This document shows, piece after piece, positions 42,917 through 55,165 of a stretch of DNA of 64,000 nt; position 1 is the stretch's first letter, and the number at the start of each line of letters is the position of its first letter. The notes beneath the pieces were generated by a model. The model made no database searches. It was not told the origin of the DNA and saw only the letters and a list, made by a program, of their open reading frames with translations. The DNA comes from Mastigias papua. Taxonomy: Eukaryota; Cnidaria; Scyphozoa; Rhizostomeae; Mastigiidae. The stretch is from assembly GCA_964019165.1 (NCBI GenBank), contig OZ025282.1, positions 4,208,131 to 4,272,130 on the forward strand, in the 5' to 3' direction. Both the position numbers and the translations under genes were made by a program.

Positions 42917-43374
42917 TATTGGCATAAGAATTTAGAATGTGTACAAGGGAATATCACAACTGGGGGCATGGAGATACAAAGCAGCCCAGCGACCATATGA
43001 TTTTGCTTAGATGTTTAGAATACTAAAACAATTCATGAAATATAAAATTTTACAAACTGACAACAAACGAAACAAAACGAATATTCATTTTGTTATTAAG
43101 AAGACGAATAGCAAGTGAGAGAATGTGTTTGCATACTTCTAAATTATCTATCTATGTCATTCACTATATGCTATTATTATAATAATCATTGGTTCAACTT
43201 GATCATTTCTAGGCTCTATATCATGATCATGCGCATAACCTTTCACGTGTTGTGCTTGAGGAAGAAATCTTCGTGTGACCTGGAGCCATTATACTGCTTA
43301 TTTACTCGCCCCCCTTTAATATGTTTTTGCACAACCTTGCAGTGAGATTTGTGTTTGGGAATGTTAATAATGTA

Positions 43375-43809
43375 CAGTACTTCTTCGATTAACCGTATCT
43401 CGAATAACCGTCCATCGATTATCCGGCCACGACTATTCATATATAAGAGAATCCATATATGATGAAAGCTGCCCAATTTCGCACGTATCGGCCACAAAAA
43501 TGTTTGACGATAATCGGCCTAAGGCTGCGCCAGTGAATACATCGAATTGGTTTCACTCCATGAGTTGGCGTCGGAGAAATGAAAGCTGATGGGCATTATG
43601 CCTTCGTTGTTAAAGTGAGCTCAATTTTTATGTCTTAGCACTTTAATGTGAATTTGGCAAGGTTATGATAAGAAAATTGTCTAATTAGCTTTTTTCTTGT
43701 TCACCGATGTCCAAAAGTGTAATTTTGCTTAACCGGCTTTTTTGGATTATCCGACGCCTGTTTTTAAAAGGTTGTGTCCTGTAGTGGCCGGATAACCGAG
43801 GAAGCACTG
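43375..43809. mobile_element. pogo/Tigger-like MITE
   Basis: The left end CAGTACTTCTTCGATTAACC and the right-end complement CAGTGCTTCCTCGGTTATCC form TIRs starting with CAGT, and further inward copies of CGATTATCCG / GGATTATCCGAC occur. TA lies at 43373-43374 and 43810-43811. CAGT ends, TCGATTATCCG words and a TA duplication fit non-autonomous pogo/Tigger elements of the Tc1/mariner group. No transposase frame. Confidence 0.88.
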
Positions 43810-45281
43810 TACTCATGAAATGAAGTTTGAAAACTAAATTATTAGTAGTGCATGGTTGTACATAATATTCACTCAGTGATAAAAGCGGTTTACGTCAGAA
43901 TCTAAGTGAATAAAATTAATTTCTCTTAAAAAGATCAAACTTTAGTGTAGAGTCTTCCTTATCCCAGCGATTTTTGCTTTATTGGTTGTCTAAAATAGTT
44001 AGAATTGTTTAAACAACTGTTGAGAAAACCGTGTATATGTCATGAAATTTATTCGTGACCTTGCCTCAACGCCACTTTCGATGCTTTCAATTTGATTCTG
44101 AAATAATTTCATTGATGTTCGGTTTGAAGCCTTTTCTTTAACTTGCAGTCATTCGTTGTTCCTGTCCTTAGGCCGTTCATGTGCAGACTCAACTGTACTT
44201 TTGCGGCCTATGCCTTTGCTATATAGTGTTTGATGACCCATGAATCCAGATATCATATTTGGACCTCGTTGTCAGCTTGCTAGAACAATTAATTCTTTAC
44301 AAATGAAAATGGACTGTTGTATTCTTAATAAGCTCAGTAGTGGGAACATTACTTCTGGAATTCAAGATTGTTTTCTGCTTAGTAGGAGCGCTTTAGTGTA
44401 ACGTCATGGATAACCTAGTGAAGAATTGACTGTAAACCCTACATAGTCTAACTGAAGTACACTAGCCCTATAGGAGAGATAAGACCTTTCTAATGGATTA
44501 GATGTATGTTGTTATGACACAGCCAGTTGATTGCAGGCATAGTTTTTATCAATTCATTGCCCTGAACTTCACGAAGCAAGCCATAGCGACAATAATCTCT
44601 GCACCAAATTTCCTATCGTAGACTTTCAGTATTGAGTCCAGCTTCCAGGCTGTTCTACCATAATTTTAAATACAGACCTGTGTTCTAATGCCCCTTATGT
44701 CCATGTGATCAAACATGAAGGTTTCTAATAATACATCACGATGTTACCAAGGTATTGAGCCCAGGATCTAAAATAAAGGAATGCGCTAAGCCACTGTTTA
44801 GCAGACATCAAGAACTTATAGGCAGAATCCGAAGGACGTTTTCCAGGACCACACCCATTTCCCATAAGAAGTACTCTTTCAGCGTACTGTTTTTGCATGC
44901 TCTTGTTTTGTTTGGATGAGAATTTCGTAGCTGCAGCACCCGCTAGTTCTTACACCACCTTCTTTTAGGATCATTATTGTGCTTTTCAAGAGTACTGTTT
45001 TTGGTCAAGACCACTGTTTTAAAGGCCCTGATTGAGAAGTTTTCTAGTGGCTAGTATTGAGCCTTCTCCATCGTCAGTCTGTACTTTTGCTTTCGTGCAT
45101 GTTATTCTCAAGGACGAAAGCAACAGTTCATACTGAAACTGTATGGGGTGCTATTATTGGGTTCGATATTATTAATGATAATAGGAGTTGCGTTTTATTC
45201 GTGAAACGTGCTTCATGGCTGTTATCTCATGTTACAATCTTCTGTTGTAGTGTTACATTCAACTGCCCACAACTAATTCAG

Positions 45282-45364
45282 CTGGCATCTACGTATCCTT
45301 GGAACACAAGTCTAAAGTTACGTTTGGTTCTGTCTCTTTTCCAAGAGCAAATGTTTTGCTAAAG
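45282..45364 (+). CDS. candidate exon of an unidentified gene (GIYVSLEHKSKVTFG..)
   Basis: An 83-base exon after AACTAATTCAG, ending at a perfect donor GTAAGT. It starts with two bases of a codon, reads GIYVSLEHKSKVTFGSVS then FPRANVLLK, and ends in phase 0. The other two frames are closed. It joins in phase with 38967-39006 before it and 50537-50648 after it. The residue pattern looks like a folded protein, but I do not recognise the family. Confidence 0.55.
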
Positions 45365-46109
45365 GTAAGTGCTTGTTAGAGTTGATTTGTTTGGTGTCAA
45401 GCCGTACTCAATAAATTTTTTCATTTAGAAACGATTCATTTACAGATTTATTGGTAGAACCGAGTTTATGTGCGTTGAATGAGATACATTGTATGTGACG
45501 CACCGGCTGTTTTGGACGTGGTTACATAGCTCAAATAGGATATGTTTCAAAGTTGGCATTCCTTTTTTATTATTTATGTCCTGGCCTGATGAATGCCATG
45601 CGATTGCTTTTTGGGAGACAATCGATGTAGCTTCTTCTTTTGAAGTAAACCCGATGAAGCCTATATGAGGACAAAGATTCGAATGTGCTAGTGCATTTCT
45701 CACAAATTTGAACTCTTTCGCCCGATACGCATCTCTCAAAAGTAGAGAGCCTTTCATTTACGGAATTATGGAGAGCATAAATATCTCAACATTGGGTCAG
45801 ACCAAATGTACCAAAAGTATACTGAGAGACTTGTTTGGAAGGGTGTGTCTCTTCTTTGCCCCTTTTATGTAGTGACTAGCAAAGCTTAGAAATCGTCGCT
45901 CATACATAAGAACCTGAGGCTCATTCAGAAGGAATATAAAGGAGTAGTGCATAAAACATAGGAAAATTAATTCTTACGAAACTATATGGGATAAGATTTT
46001 GATCGATTATATTGTGGTATATAGTATTCTATAGCTTCTTATGATCATTGTATAAACAATACAGTCTAGATTTAAGCACGAGCCTACAAGATCTCTATCA
46101 CCCTATATG

Positions 46110-46218
46110 GAGAGGACTTATTCGAGGGAGGGGGACTAATCGACTATTTGAAGTTCTAGCTTGGGAGCGTATTGGAGGGGGGAGCTTTTTCTAGATGGGA
46201 CTATTGGAAGATTTACGG
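46110..46218. mobile_element. right-end fragment of the AATAAGCCCCC MITE
   Basis: GACTTATTCGAGGGAGGG, GGACTAATCGACTATTTG and a terminus GGAAGATTTACGG followed by TA match the 42615-42916 element's right end. The left end is absent. Confidence 0.6.
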
Positions 46219-46442
46219 TAATAGCAATATTATGATAATGCCAAATAGTGCTATTTGGTTGTAATAAGACCTTAATGGCAGCATGTCGTTCAACATAACA
46301 TGCAATAATTGAAGTATTGCACCTCATTGTTTTGGGTAGTTTGTCTTCGGCATGTTGGCATATATACACACTGTATTAAGTCTTCATATCACGTAATGGT
46401 TTGATGAATGATATAGATTGGATAGAGACAAGAGGCAAACAA

Positions 46443-46755
46443 AACACACAGACACAGACACACACACACAGACACACACACACACACCACACACAGACAC
46501 ACACAGACACACACACACACACGCGCACACACACAGACACACACACACGCGCACACACACAGACACACACACAGACACACAGACACACACACACACACAC
46601 ACACACAGACACACACACACACACACACACACACACAACACACACACACAGACACACACACACGCGCACAGACACACACACACACACACACCACACACCA
46701 CACACCACACACCACACACCACACACCACACACCACACACCACACACCACACACC
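46443..46755. repeat. compound (CA)n / CAGACA / CACAC repeat
   Basis: About 310 bases of CA repeat interrupted by GACA and GCGC variants, ending in about seven copies of a 10-base CACACCACAC unit (46686-46755). Long open frames on both strands (VCVCVC.., THTHTH..) are artefacts. Confidence 0.97.
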
Positions 46756-48020
46756 AAAAAGAGATGGTTTATTGAAAACAAGAAACTGAAAAGAGCTCAT
46801 GTTTTCACACATGCGATTCAGTAGGGTATCTAACGTAAATCAATCAATAGCTGTTCTATGTATATCTGTTTGTAGACTTTGACGATTTTGGTCTTCTACT
46901 TTTCTCTTTCATCGTCTTTCTGGTATCAAAAATATGAATAGTCTAATAAGGAAACAAGACTTAGAAAGTGTGTGTGAGAGAAACTTCTGCTCAACAAATG
47001 CCCACTCTAGCAGAGATGTAGCTACTGGGGGGGGGGCGGGGGTGTCTGTGTTGTCACAGTCCCATGACGTGTCCAAACAGGAAGAAAAGGCGGTTATTTT
47101 TTGGAACTATGGGATATTTTGCTGGGTTGATCCACTGGAAGAATTTTATTCACTGCGTAATGTAGAAAGAGCTATTATAAATAACTGTTTTAAGCAGACG
47201 CCTGCGAGTGAATCTCCTACATTGATTTATTCATTGGGTTAAATTGAGGATTAACCTAAAATGTATTGGGAAAATTTGGGGAAATGTTTGACACCCCTCC
47301 CCCGCAATGTGTTTCAAGCATTAGTACGTCCATGGCCCCTAGCGCTAAAACATTTGGTGTGTTCTGTGCTGTAGCTAGGGGTTAGAGTGATTGAATGAAT
47401 TAAAAAATTCTATTTTAATTTTAGCATTTTCATTCAAATTTCAAAGATTTCTTCGTGAAGTAGACTGGTGTATTATCATGCCTTATCTTTGACAAGGCAG
47501 GTCATTTCTACATAGTACGATAGTCATCTCATATCTCATAGGCAGTTTTAAGTACATTGTAGTACTGACTCCCGCACTTATTCCTTTGATTGGTCAATCC
47601 GTTGATCTTCTGTCTAGCTACGAGTCCAATATATGTCTCTGCGTAGAAACCCTTTATTTCGTGCTTACGTTTGGTTTGTAACTTGCTTCCTTGCACCACT
47701 ACATTTCTATATAAATGTGCAATTAACAGACGAGCCGGCTCCATAGTTAATGCGGTCTTTTGTGATGCTGTCCTGCTGTCTGTTAATTTTGATGATGTGT
47801 TGTTGGTTTTCCTTTTGAGATAAACACTCACATATTTGGTTTCTATTTGCGCGGATATTTGCAGGAAATTATTCACCGGAATTCCTTTTCACTCTGCAGC
47901 ACTGTAACTTTTGGTTTTTAGCGAATGTGATTGAAATTAGTATTCCGCTTTCACTGAGCCGAATCCGGAACTCTTTTTGTGTCTACTATGAAACCGCACC
48001 AACATTGTGCTGCTGCACAC

Positions 48021-48125
48021 CCTCGAATTAGCCCCCTGAGAGCTAATTCATATTATATTTTTGGATAGGGGCTTATTCGAGGGAGGGCTTATTTGAGGGG
48101 TTTATGTGACGGGGGCTTATAAAAT
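48021..48125. mobile_element. fragment of the AATAAGCCCCC MITE
   Basis: CTCGAATTAGCCCCCTGAG, GGGGCTTATTCGAGGGAGGG and GGGGGCTTATAAAAT, facing each other, belong to the 42615-42916 family. Ends are not definable. Confidence 0.5.
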
Positions 48126-48201
48126 TATCTGACGTACTACCTAAACACTTGGTCTTCAAGGCTCCATTTCTCCATACTATACAACTAATCGTTGGAGAAA
48201 G

Positions 48202-48867
48202 GGATCAGTTTATAGCAAGGCCTTCGTCACCTTCTTCGATGGGGGCGTACATGAAGGGGGCTTCATCAGCGAGGCGGGCCAATTGCAGGATTACGGTTTG
48301 TGGGAGGAACTTTTGTACCGGGACATCGTAAACAAAACCCTGTTTGAGCTGTATATGAATACAGTCATGGAGTCCGTTCTGTCGATGTCTATCATAGATT
48401 CTTTTAACATTGTAGTAGTCATCTTTTTGTCTTAATGTATTTCTACTCTTGGACTTGTAGAAGCTTTTCTGCCTTGTAATCACTGCTGTTTTCCAATGGC
48501 AGCCCAGTTTCTCCATCTGTTCAAAGGACAACCTTAGCTTTATTTGAAGTAATAGTCTTTGAGTTCTTTTCTATTTCGTAGCTTGTTCCTCTTTCAAATT
48601 TGGGCAGGAGTTAATCCTTGAACTTCTCTCATGTTTGTAGTTCGTAGTAAGAAAGAGCTGCTACCTCAATGTGTTGAAAAAATCAAATTTGGGATATCTT
48701 TGATGTATTGTCCTTTGTGCAAATGGACTGACTGTTTCACTGAATGCTTGTTTCGCATGATAACTTTCAAAACGTTTCCATTTGGCGTCGTTATTGATTG
48801 TGGTAGATACACGCAAGAATATGAGTTGTGACTTATGTGTTTTGTTTATGCAAGCGACGCTGGGCAA
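48202..48867 (-). pseudogene. decayed or interrupted reading frame, unknown product
   Basis: One minus-strand frame spans about 220 codons with only two in-frame stops (both TAG, near 48662 and 48588) in AT-rich DNA where many more would be expected. The last 108 codons (48204-48531) are intact and protein-like: FEQMEKLGCHWKTAVITRQK, KDDYYNVKRIYDRHRQNGL and FLPQTVILQLARLADEAPF, ending at TGA. No pyrimidine tract suggests an acceptor before either part, so a retrocopy or a single-exon gene with nonsense mutations fits better than two exons. I do not recognise the family. TAG ends both clear genes here, so readthrough of a reassigned codon is unlikely. Confidence 0.4.
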
Positions 48868-49159
48868 TAGTGATAGTTTCTCTATGCAATACTGATTGTA
48901 ATGCCATGTCCTATAGCCAGTGGTGTCGTCCTAAAGTCAACAAAGTAGACTATACTGCTGGCCATTCTGCAGATAACACCCATAAATACATCCAAGATTT
49001 CATTCTAAGCTCCTCATACATACTGTGTCCACAAATTTCAAGAGACAATGTGATCAACTTGACTGTGAATTTAAAACTTAACTTTCAAAATTATATGGAC
49101 GTTCCTAATCTTGATCTTGTAATTTGATATATTTTAATTTTTGTTTTATCTTTTAATTT

Positions 49160-49223
49160 TAACAGGACCTTGACTGATAGCAGCTTCTAAGTAAGCTGAC
49201 CAAGTTATCCTGTATAAATATAG

Positions 49224-49256
<33 letters not shown>
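49160..49256 (+). mobile_element. LINE 3' tail ending in (ATT)n
   Basis: GACTGATAGCAGCTTC.., AAGCTGAC.., TTATCCTGTATAAATA followed by a pure ATT repeat at 49224-49256. I recall this as the 3'UTR of cnidarian LINEs. No coding part could be linked with confidence. Confidence 0.5.
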
Positions 49257-49429
49257 AGTAATTGATGAAATGTATGTATGAAAGTGCAGCAGAAGTGTGG
49301 CTCGCACTACCAGGTTAGAAATTCGCCACATTAGAACATGGTAAATGGATGTGGGGGCTGAGCGTTTTCAACTTTCTTTATTGAACATTCCAGTATTCAA
49401 TTTTTTGAAGAGTTGAGCACTATTTTCAT

Positions 49430-49709
49430 ATAAACCACTTTTTTTATAAGGGACCGGTCATTAATTCTTCCAGGGGAGGGGATGGAAGAGAGCCAGGAGG
49501 GGCAAAATTCTGCACACTCAGGGTGAGGCGGAATGAAAAATAAAGAGCGTTTTAAGAAAGGAGTATGGAGTTTCTTCTGAGGTTCTGGAGTGGGGACCAT
49601 AATTTTTACATAAATCTGAGAGGCGTGACGAAAATTCCATCAAATATATGAGAATGTCTGCCACCCCCTCCCCACAAGTAATTAATGACCCGTCCCTAAA
49701 AAACGTGTA
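49430..49709. mobile_element. TIR element with AGGGAC..GTCATTAAT termini
   Basis: ATAAGGGACCGGTCATTAAT on the left (49446 on) pairs with the complement of the right end, TAGGGACGGGTCATTAATTA (ending near 49698). Outside these lie CACTTTTTTT and, inverted, TACACGTTTTTT, linking it to the TTTTTTATAAG family. G-rich and C-rich blocks face each other inside. Confidence 0.65.
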
Positions 49710-50536
49710 GGAGACCATTATATTCAGTAGCATTTTTGTGAATGTTTATAGAAGACCAGCCTGTGGAGTTTTGCAAAGCTCCATAATCCTGTCATTGATC
49801 TTACTGGTCTACCATGTGCCCTTACCCTCTGCCGGGAGGGGGGACGACAGCCACCACTAACTGGGGACTAAAAACTGCCCAGTAGAAAGTGATCGTGGAG
49901 AGAACTGAGAGGTACAGCACCCCCAGTCCCCCCTGATGCAGCCAGTGGATTCCTCCCTTGATTTGCCTTTGATGGTGCCACCGAGATCTTAGCGAGATGC
50001 AGTAATAGCCCTGAATTTTCAATTTTCATAATGCATACAACATAGTGCTTGGACTTGAAAGAAAAGTTGTATCAAGTTACTTTGAAATAGATGATGATCT
50101 TAAAACAGCAGTTTCTACCATTAACAACAATCCCTCTGATAAGAGCCTTGCTTTAAATTCTAGCCTATCTAGGTTATGATGATTATAATGATGATTATAA
50201 TGATGAGGATAATGATGATGATAATGACGAGCTTCTTATTTGGAGGGGCTAACGGATTCCTAAAACCCTGGTCCTTATCCGTGGGCTATTAATGTAGCAT
50301 CTGAGCCGACTGGAAGCGAGATTAAAATATAGTGTCTATGTGATGTGACTACCCCTTGAGTTACCTAGCCTAGCCACTCAATGCCTATCTATTTCAGAAA
50401 GCAATTGAATTTTCTGAATTGAAATGCTGCGCAGCACATGAATTTTGCATGATTTAATCAATCTATCCCCGAACTCAATTTCAATTGTAAACACAATGCC
50501 TAACTGTATTTCGCCTGTCAGCATCTGTTATTGCAG

Positions 50537-50648
50537 ACTGTTGTCGATCACATCACCATGTACCTGCCACGTTATGAGGATTATGGCCTTGGATGTCTAA
50601 ATTGGAGGACAGTTCTTGCTGTTTTGATGAGCAACGCCAACGTTACAG
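50537..50648 (+). CDS. candidate exon of an unidentified gene (TVVDHITMYLPRYEDYG..)
   Basis: A 112-base exon after TCTGTTATTGCAG. It begins in phase 0 and reads TVVDHITMYLPRYEDYGLGC then LNWRTVLAVLMSNANVT plus one base, followed by a weak donor GTCTGC. It connects in phase to 45282-45364 upstream and to exons starting with two bases downstream (55075 or 59310). Amphipathic and well balanced in composition, unlike the surrounding frames. Confidence 0.55.
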
Positions 50649-51818
50649 GTCTGCAGTTGTTTTCTTTCAGAATTATGTTCTGTTCTGGTGAGGCCTTTTT
50701 CACAGATATGTTTTGCATCTGACTTTGAGCTGAGCCAATATATAAATTCTTTTCGATGCCGTATAATCGCAAGGCTGTTTCTCGTCGATTTTGTGCGTTG
50801 ACATTGAAGTAGCAAGGCTGTTTTGGCGTTCTATTCTAAGCTGCTTCACACTTTATTACTGTCACTGTGTGTCGATCTATGGCTGATTTACACGTAGGTA
50901 TTGCCCTACTGTAACTGAGTATAGGAAAGAAAATTGCCTCTCAGCTTAAAAGAAAATCCTCCTCTAGGAGTAGTCAATAGCTCTGAAAACCTCCTATCGT
51001 AAAAGTCAGAGTTACCTACTGTCATGAAAGGGGATTGAATCGTTGATCTAATGCCACGAAACCAGATGAAAATATTTCAAGGACTAGACTATTGTATGGT
51101 ACCTATGTTTAACAGTTTTGAAGTAAAACTTGTTGGGTATTTCATACTTCGCGCCTCTAAGTAGCGGCGGTCCAGAATTAGGGGCCGGGTAATCTCACCC
51201 GGAAGGGGCCCCGAATACTGAAGTAGCAGATACTCTCAACACGTTGCGTTTGGGACGATTTAGGTGGGCACGCCGGGCCAGTATCTGGTAGCACTACATT
51301 CTAGTGCACCACTGGGCGGAATTTTAAGACGCTTTAGTTGGTAACGGAGCACTTTTTTATCCAGTGCTTCCCTTTCGTAACAAGTTTTGTATTGGATCTC
51401 GTACTTGTGTTTAAACGAGAAGCTGTTCGGACTTTTATTACGGATCAAAAGGTTATCTGATAGTGTAAGCGGGGTCTTATATCACTATCAGCTTCAAGGG
51501 TTGACGATTTTCAGCTCTTATTCTACATAATCGCCACTGAGTGGTTCTGTCAGGAGTGACTTCGGTACTTGATCGTTTGCATACGTACAGAATGATCAGA
51601 CATACACACCCGGATGGAGGGGAACTAGGCTTACTCATTTTGTTGTTTTCGTTGCATAATTGCGGGGGTATCATTCGAATCCTTCATGCCTGTAAGTGTA
51701 AGACTATGGTTGATTGACGATTGACGAACCCCCTCAGAACGGATGTTGAGTGTGCTTGTCAACAAAAGCAATAGTACACAGTACATAAAAGTGTAAATAT
51801 ACTGACTTCCGCTATGAG

Positions 51819-51927
51819 GCCTTTCATGGACAAGGCACTTGGAATTCATGTCAGTTTAGACGTCCTCAAAGCGGTCTTTACGTGCGTCAATCAACCAGTT
51901 CAGGCTATGGCTACAGAATTCACATTG
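51819..51927 (+). CDS. possible exon (..LDVLKAVFTCVNQPVQAM..)
   Basis: Open frame ending at a good donor GTAAGA (51928). It reads SLDVLKAVFTCVNQPVQAMA then TEFTL. The acceptor is unclear: CATGTCAG at 51854 or TATGAG at 51818 both leave one leading base, which does not match the phase of 50537-50648. It may be part of the same gene with an intervening exon, an alternative exon, or chance. Confidence 0.25.
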
Positions 51928-52899
51928 GTAAGAGTATTTGTTTTTGTTGAGAAGGTAACCTTGTTGAGAGTACACAGTTACACTTATATTCCTCATTGCC
52001 ATGTTTTCCTTTTGATCTGCAGACTATGCTTTTGTCTATGGTACCTAGTGGCAGGTGCATGGCGCCCTCACTCAGCATCGAATTTTAAGTTTATCGCACG
52101 CACACTAGACAATCATAAATGGTCGTGTTGAATAGTGGATTCGTACTGTATGCAATATGAAATCTTCATGCCTGGCCTTACACCAACGCACGCGTCTCCT
52201 CCGTTCATCCCTTGACGGCGAACAACTCATCTTAATGATTTGAAGTGAAAGTGCGAGGAAATCTCATCTCCACTGGAATATTACACGAGTGTAAGGGGGG
52301 ATTCAAACTTAGAGGGGCTCTGTATGTCCGAATGAACAAGAAGAGCTATAAGGGGTGCACTACGGTTTCCCATGCCGATTGTTGTCTTTCCATTTTGAGC
52401 CGGAACTATCTTCAGGTAAAACTGGTTTGTTCTAAAGAAATTTCTCGAGCAAAATGGACTTCTATCCACTCCAGCCCCCCCCCCCCCCGGCTCCGGCAAC
52501 CAAGGATTTTACCACAAGGCTAAGTGTGGTTGTAGTTTTATGCTGTTCTATTTACGCTACCAGTTGCATGTTGCATTTGTCAAGCTCTTTCATCGTTTTA
52601 TTATCCCTTTAAAACTCGGTGTGAGCGGGCGTGATTTTTTGCTGTCACCTGCGACCGATGATTTTGCAGATGATATGGCAGTTGTGTAAATGATCTGTTT
52701 TTCTTGGCCAGCCAAGTGCCAACTATCGGTAATCCTTACCATTATAGGTAGGCACGCTAGCTTGCGAGCTCCGAGGTTGCAAGCTCCTGCCCTGAAGACG
52801 AAGACGAAGACAACGGTAGCGTATCGGTAGGTCCCTCCATTTCGAACAACCGATCGCAATAAATAAACAAGACTAAACTCTCGAACTGATGGGACCCAA

Positions 52900-53026
52900 G
52901 GGACTAGTGGTGGGTGTTGGGACTAGCTGTGGGTGTTGGGACTAGCTGTGGGTGTTTTAGGACTAGCTGTGGGTGTTGGGACTAGCTGTGGGTGTTAGGA
53001 CTAGCTGTGGGTGTTGGGACTAGCTG
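52900..53026. repeat. 19-20 bp minisatellite
   Basis: About six and a half copies of GACTAGCTGTGGGTGTTGG with small length variants (TTTTA or TTA replacing TTG). G/T-rich on the plus strand. Confidence 0.95.
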
Positions 53027-53958
53027 GAGTCATTACCATCATGATCATAATTTGGGAAATGTTGATTACATCTAATAAGATGTAGGGGAAAGACCCGCTC
53101 TGAAGTTCCAGAAAGTGACTAGTTGCCCCTCTTAGAAGCAGCACTGTAACTCTCTTTTACATCATTTAGACCAAATCATCTCATTAAATTCATTTTGTAC
53201 ACCACTGGGGGGCTACTAGGCCGCCCAGCTGTGCTCCCTACTGAAATCAGGCTGGCTACGGCCCTTAGACTAGAATATAGTAGCTAACAGAGTAAACGGG
53301 GGAACTAATTAGCAACTTTCAGACGATCCACAGCATATTTTGCAGGTACCTGCCTATATGCAAAATTTTCTCGGGCACTAAATACACCAGCTGATTACAC
53401 AACGTATCTTGCAAGTACGCTTTTCACCAGTCACACCCGTATCCCTCATATTCTTCGTAGAGGGAAAGGACGTGATTGTTTCCAAAAAAATGTGATAGTT
53501 CTAGGGATACCTTGTGCCATTTCTTCGCACGGGGACATTGTGCGTGCTTTCCAATTTGTTCTGCTTCATAGTCGTGGTTTTGAGGTCCGATTTATGGTTG
53601 TCTTTACTTATATTGACCTCTTCGTTTGAAACGGTAATCGGAAGTTTGTTTAGTGTCTAAGTTGATTGTCAACAGTGTACGTTTCTATGGAAGAAATTAC
53701 AAGCAGTTCGGTCTGTTCTGTCCTTGCGGACCGCAGAAATAAGTGTAAGACCTTCGCTCGGTTCGTTATCCAACGTTCCGGTTCCGGTGTGTGAACCCAC
53801 TCTTGATTGAGTGTCTCGCTGGCAGTCGGACTGTTTTTCCTTGTAAGGACATGCACGTGCATTGCGTACCTTTCCAGGCTTTGGTTTTTGTTTGACTATA
53901 GCTAGGCTCTGTGCATTTATTTTAATCATTATCTTTACTTGTTTGTCCCATTCCTTTT

Positions 53959-54016
53959 GCTGTGCTTCGCTGTGCTGTGTTTTTGCTGTGTTTTTGCTGT
54001 GTTTTTGCTGTGTTTT
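53959..54016. repeat. 12-bp tandem repeat TGCTGTGTTTTT
   Basis: Four or five copies with the first ones degenerate. It makes the small cysteine-rich open frame there (CCVFAVFLLCFCCV). Confidence 0.9.
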
Positions 54017-55074
54017 AGGACGTTTGCAGCACGGGGTCAGTGGGGGCGATCGTCCCCAGCCCTCAGTTCACGGGGGCAAAGGGGGTGAGATGTGTCCTTT
54101 TGAGTAATGATAGGCAACTTTGCTAGCATATTTTTCCAACGGTTCATTTGTAAACTAACAATTTACACGTACTGATTTGGAAGTAGAATTCAATGAACAC
54201 TCATCCTCTTATCATAACGCGCTCCTAAGTATGAAATCTAGTCAGGAAAATCATATTGTTTATGATATGACACTCAATATCTTTGGTGTCCTGTACATAG
54301 AGCTTGCCCCCATGCACTTTTCCCGCGCAGGCATGCCTCCCTGAAGCATACTCTTAATTTCACTCAAGTCTTCTTTGGATTTGTTTTTGACATACATTAA
54401 ATCTGCCTTCATCATTCAACTAATTTGTTTTGCCCCACGACTTGTCGTTCTATATACCTCTTTGGCTTGTATCTCAAATAGGAAATCTTTCTCAGCCATG
54501 AAGTGTTTTCATTCTATACGTAGATGCATGGAGATATGAATTTTATTACGAGAGGAATGAATTAAATGAGCAGTATCAAAGCAGATCTTCGCATAACTAA
54601 ATTAGCAGTAACCATTTGACGGTACAATTCTCTTCCATTCAAGCGTGCTGCACTTCGAATATGAGATTTCTGATCCATTGAAAGCGCGACGCCCAAGTTT
54701 TGAAGGTCATCATTTTCACAGCACTGCTTTTGGTGAGTTCTACTGTTTCATTTAGCCCTGTGGTTCATTAGGCTCTGTGATCTGCTCTAGCAATATCAAT
54801 GCGAATGGTCAATTTGAGGAGCTTTGATAGTTTTTCGCGTGGAATTTCCTACTGTAGCCTTTATTTAATTTCATTTCTTGTTCCTGTGCTTAGATAGGTT
54901 TCGTTGCGCTAGACTTGAATGAATGATCAATTAAGGACTTAAACACAACCGGAGATTTGGAGAGCTTCCTGAACTTAAGGACATAAATTCAATTTCGATT
55001 TCCATGACACCCATAGTCTTCTATGATATTGATATTTGATTGTGATAACGCCCCGTGTTTCTCTTGGAGTTCAG

Positions 55075-55165
55075 TTGGGACTACTTTGGGAGTTGAAGGT
55101 CTGACGTCCATTATGGCTTTTCAAGGGAGCCTTTATTTAGCGTGTCCAATTCTTGTTTACCACGA
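55075..55165 (+). CDS. candidate exon (GTTLGVEGLTSIMAFQGSLY..)
   Basis: A 91-base exon after CTCTTGGAGTTCAG, ending at a good donor GTAAGT. It starts with two bases, reads GTTLGVEGLTSIMAFQGSLY then LACPILVYH plus two bases; the other frames are closed. The start phase fits 50537-50648, but the end (phase 2) does not fit 59310-59581, so either an unseen exon lies between them or this exon is not part of that gene. Confidence 0.4.

Noticed and set aside
46376..46812. Overlapping 123-142 codon frames rich in Cys/Val or Thr/His
   Set aside because: They are translations of the CA repeat in every frame and have no gene context.
48202..48867. Idea that TAG is recoded as an amino acid in this genome
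   Set aside because: TAG ends both the eEF1A and the zinc-finger frames at the expected place, so it is an ordinary stop; decay explains the interrupted frame better.
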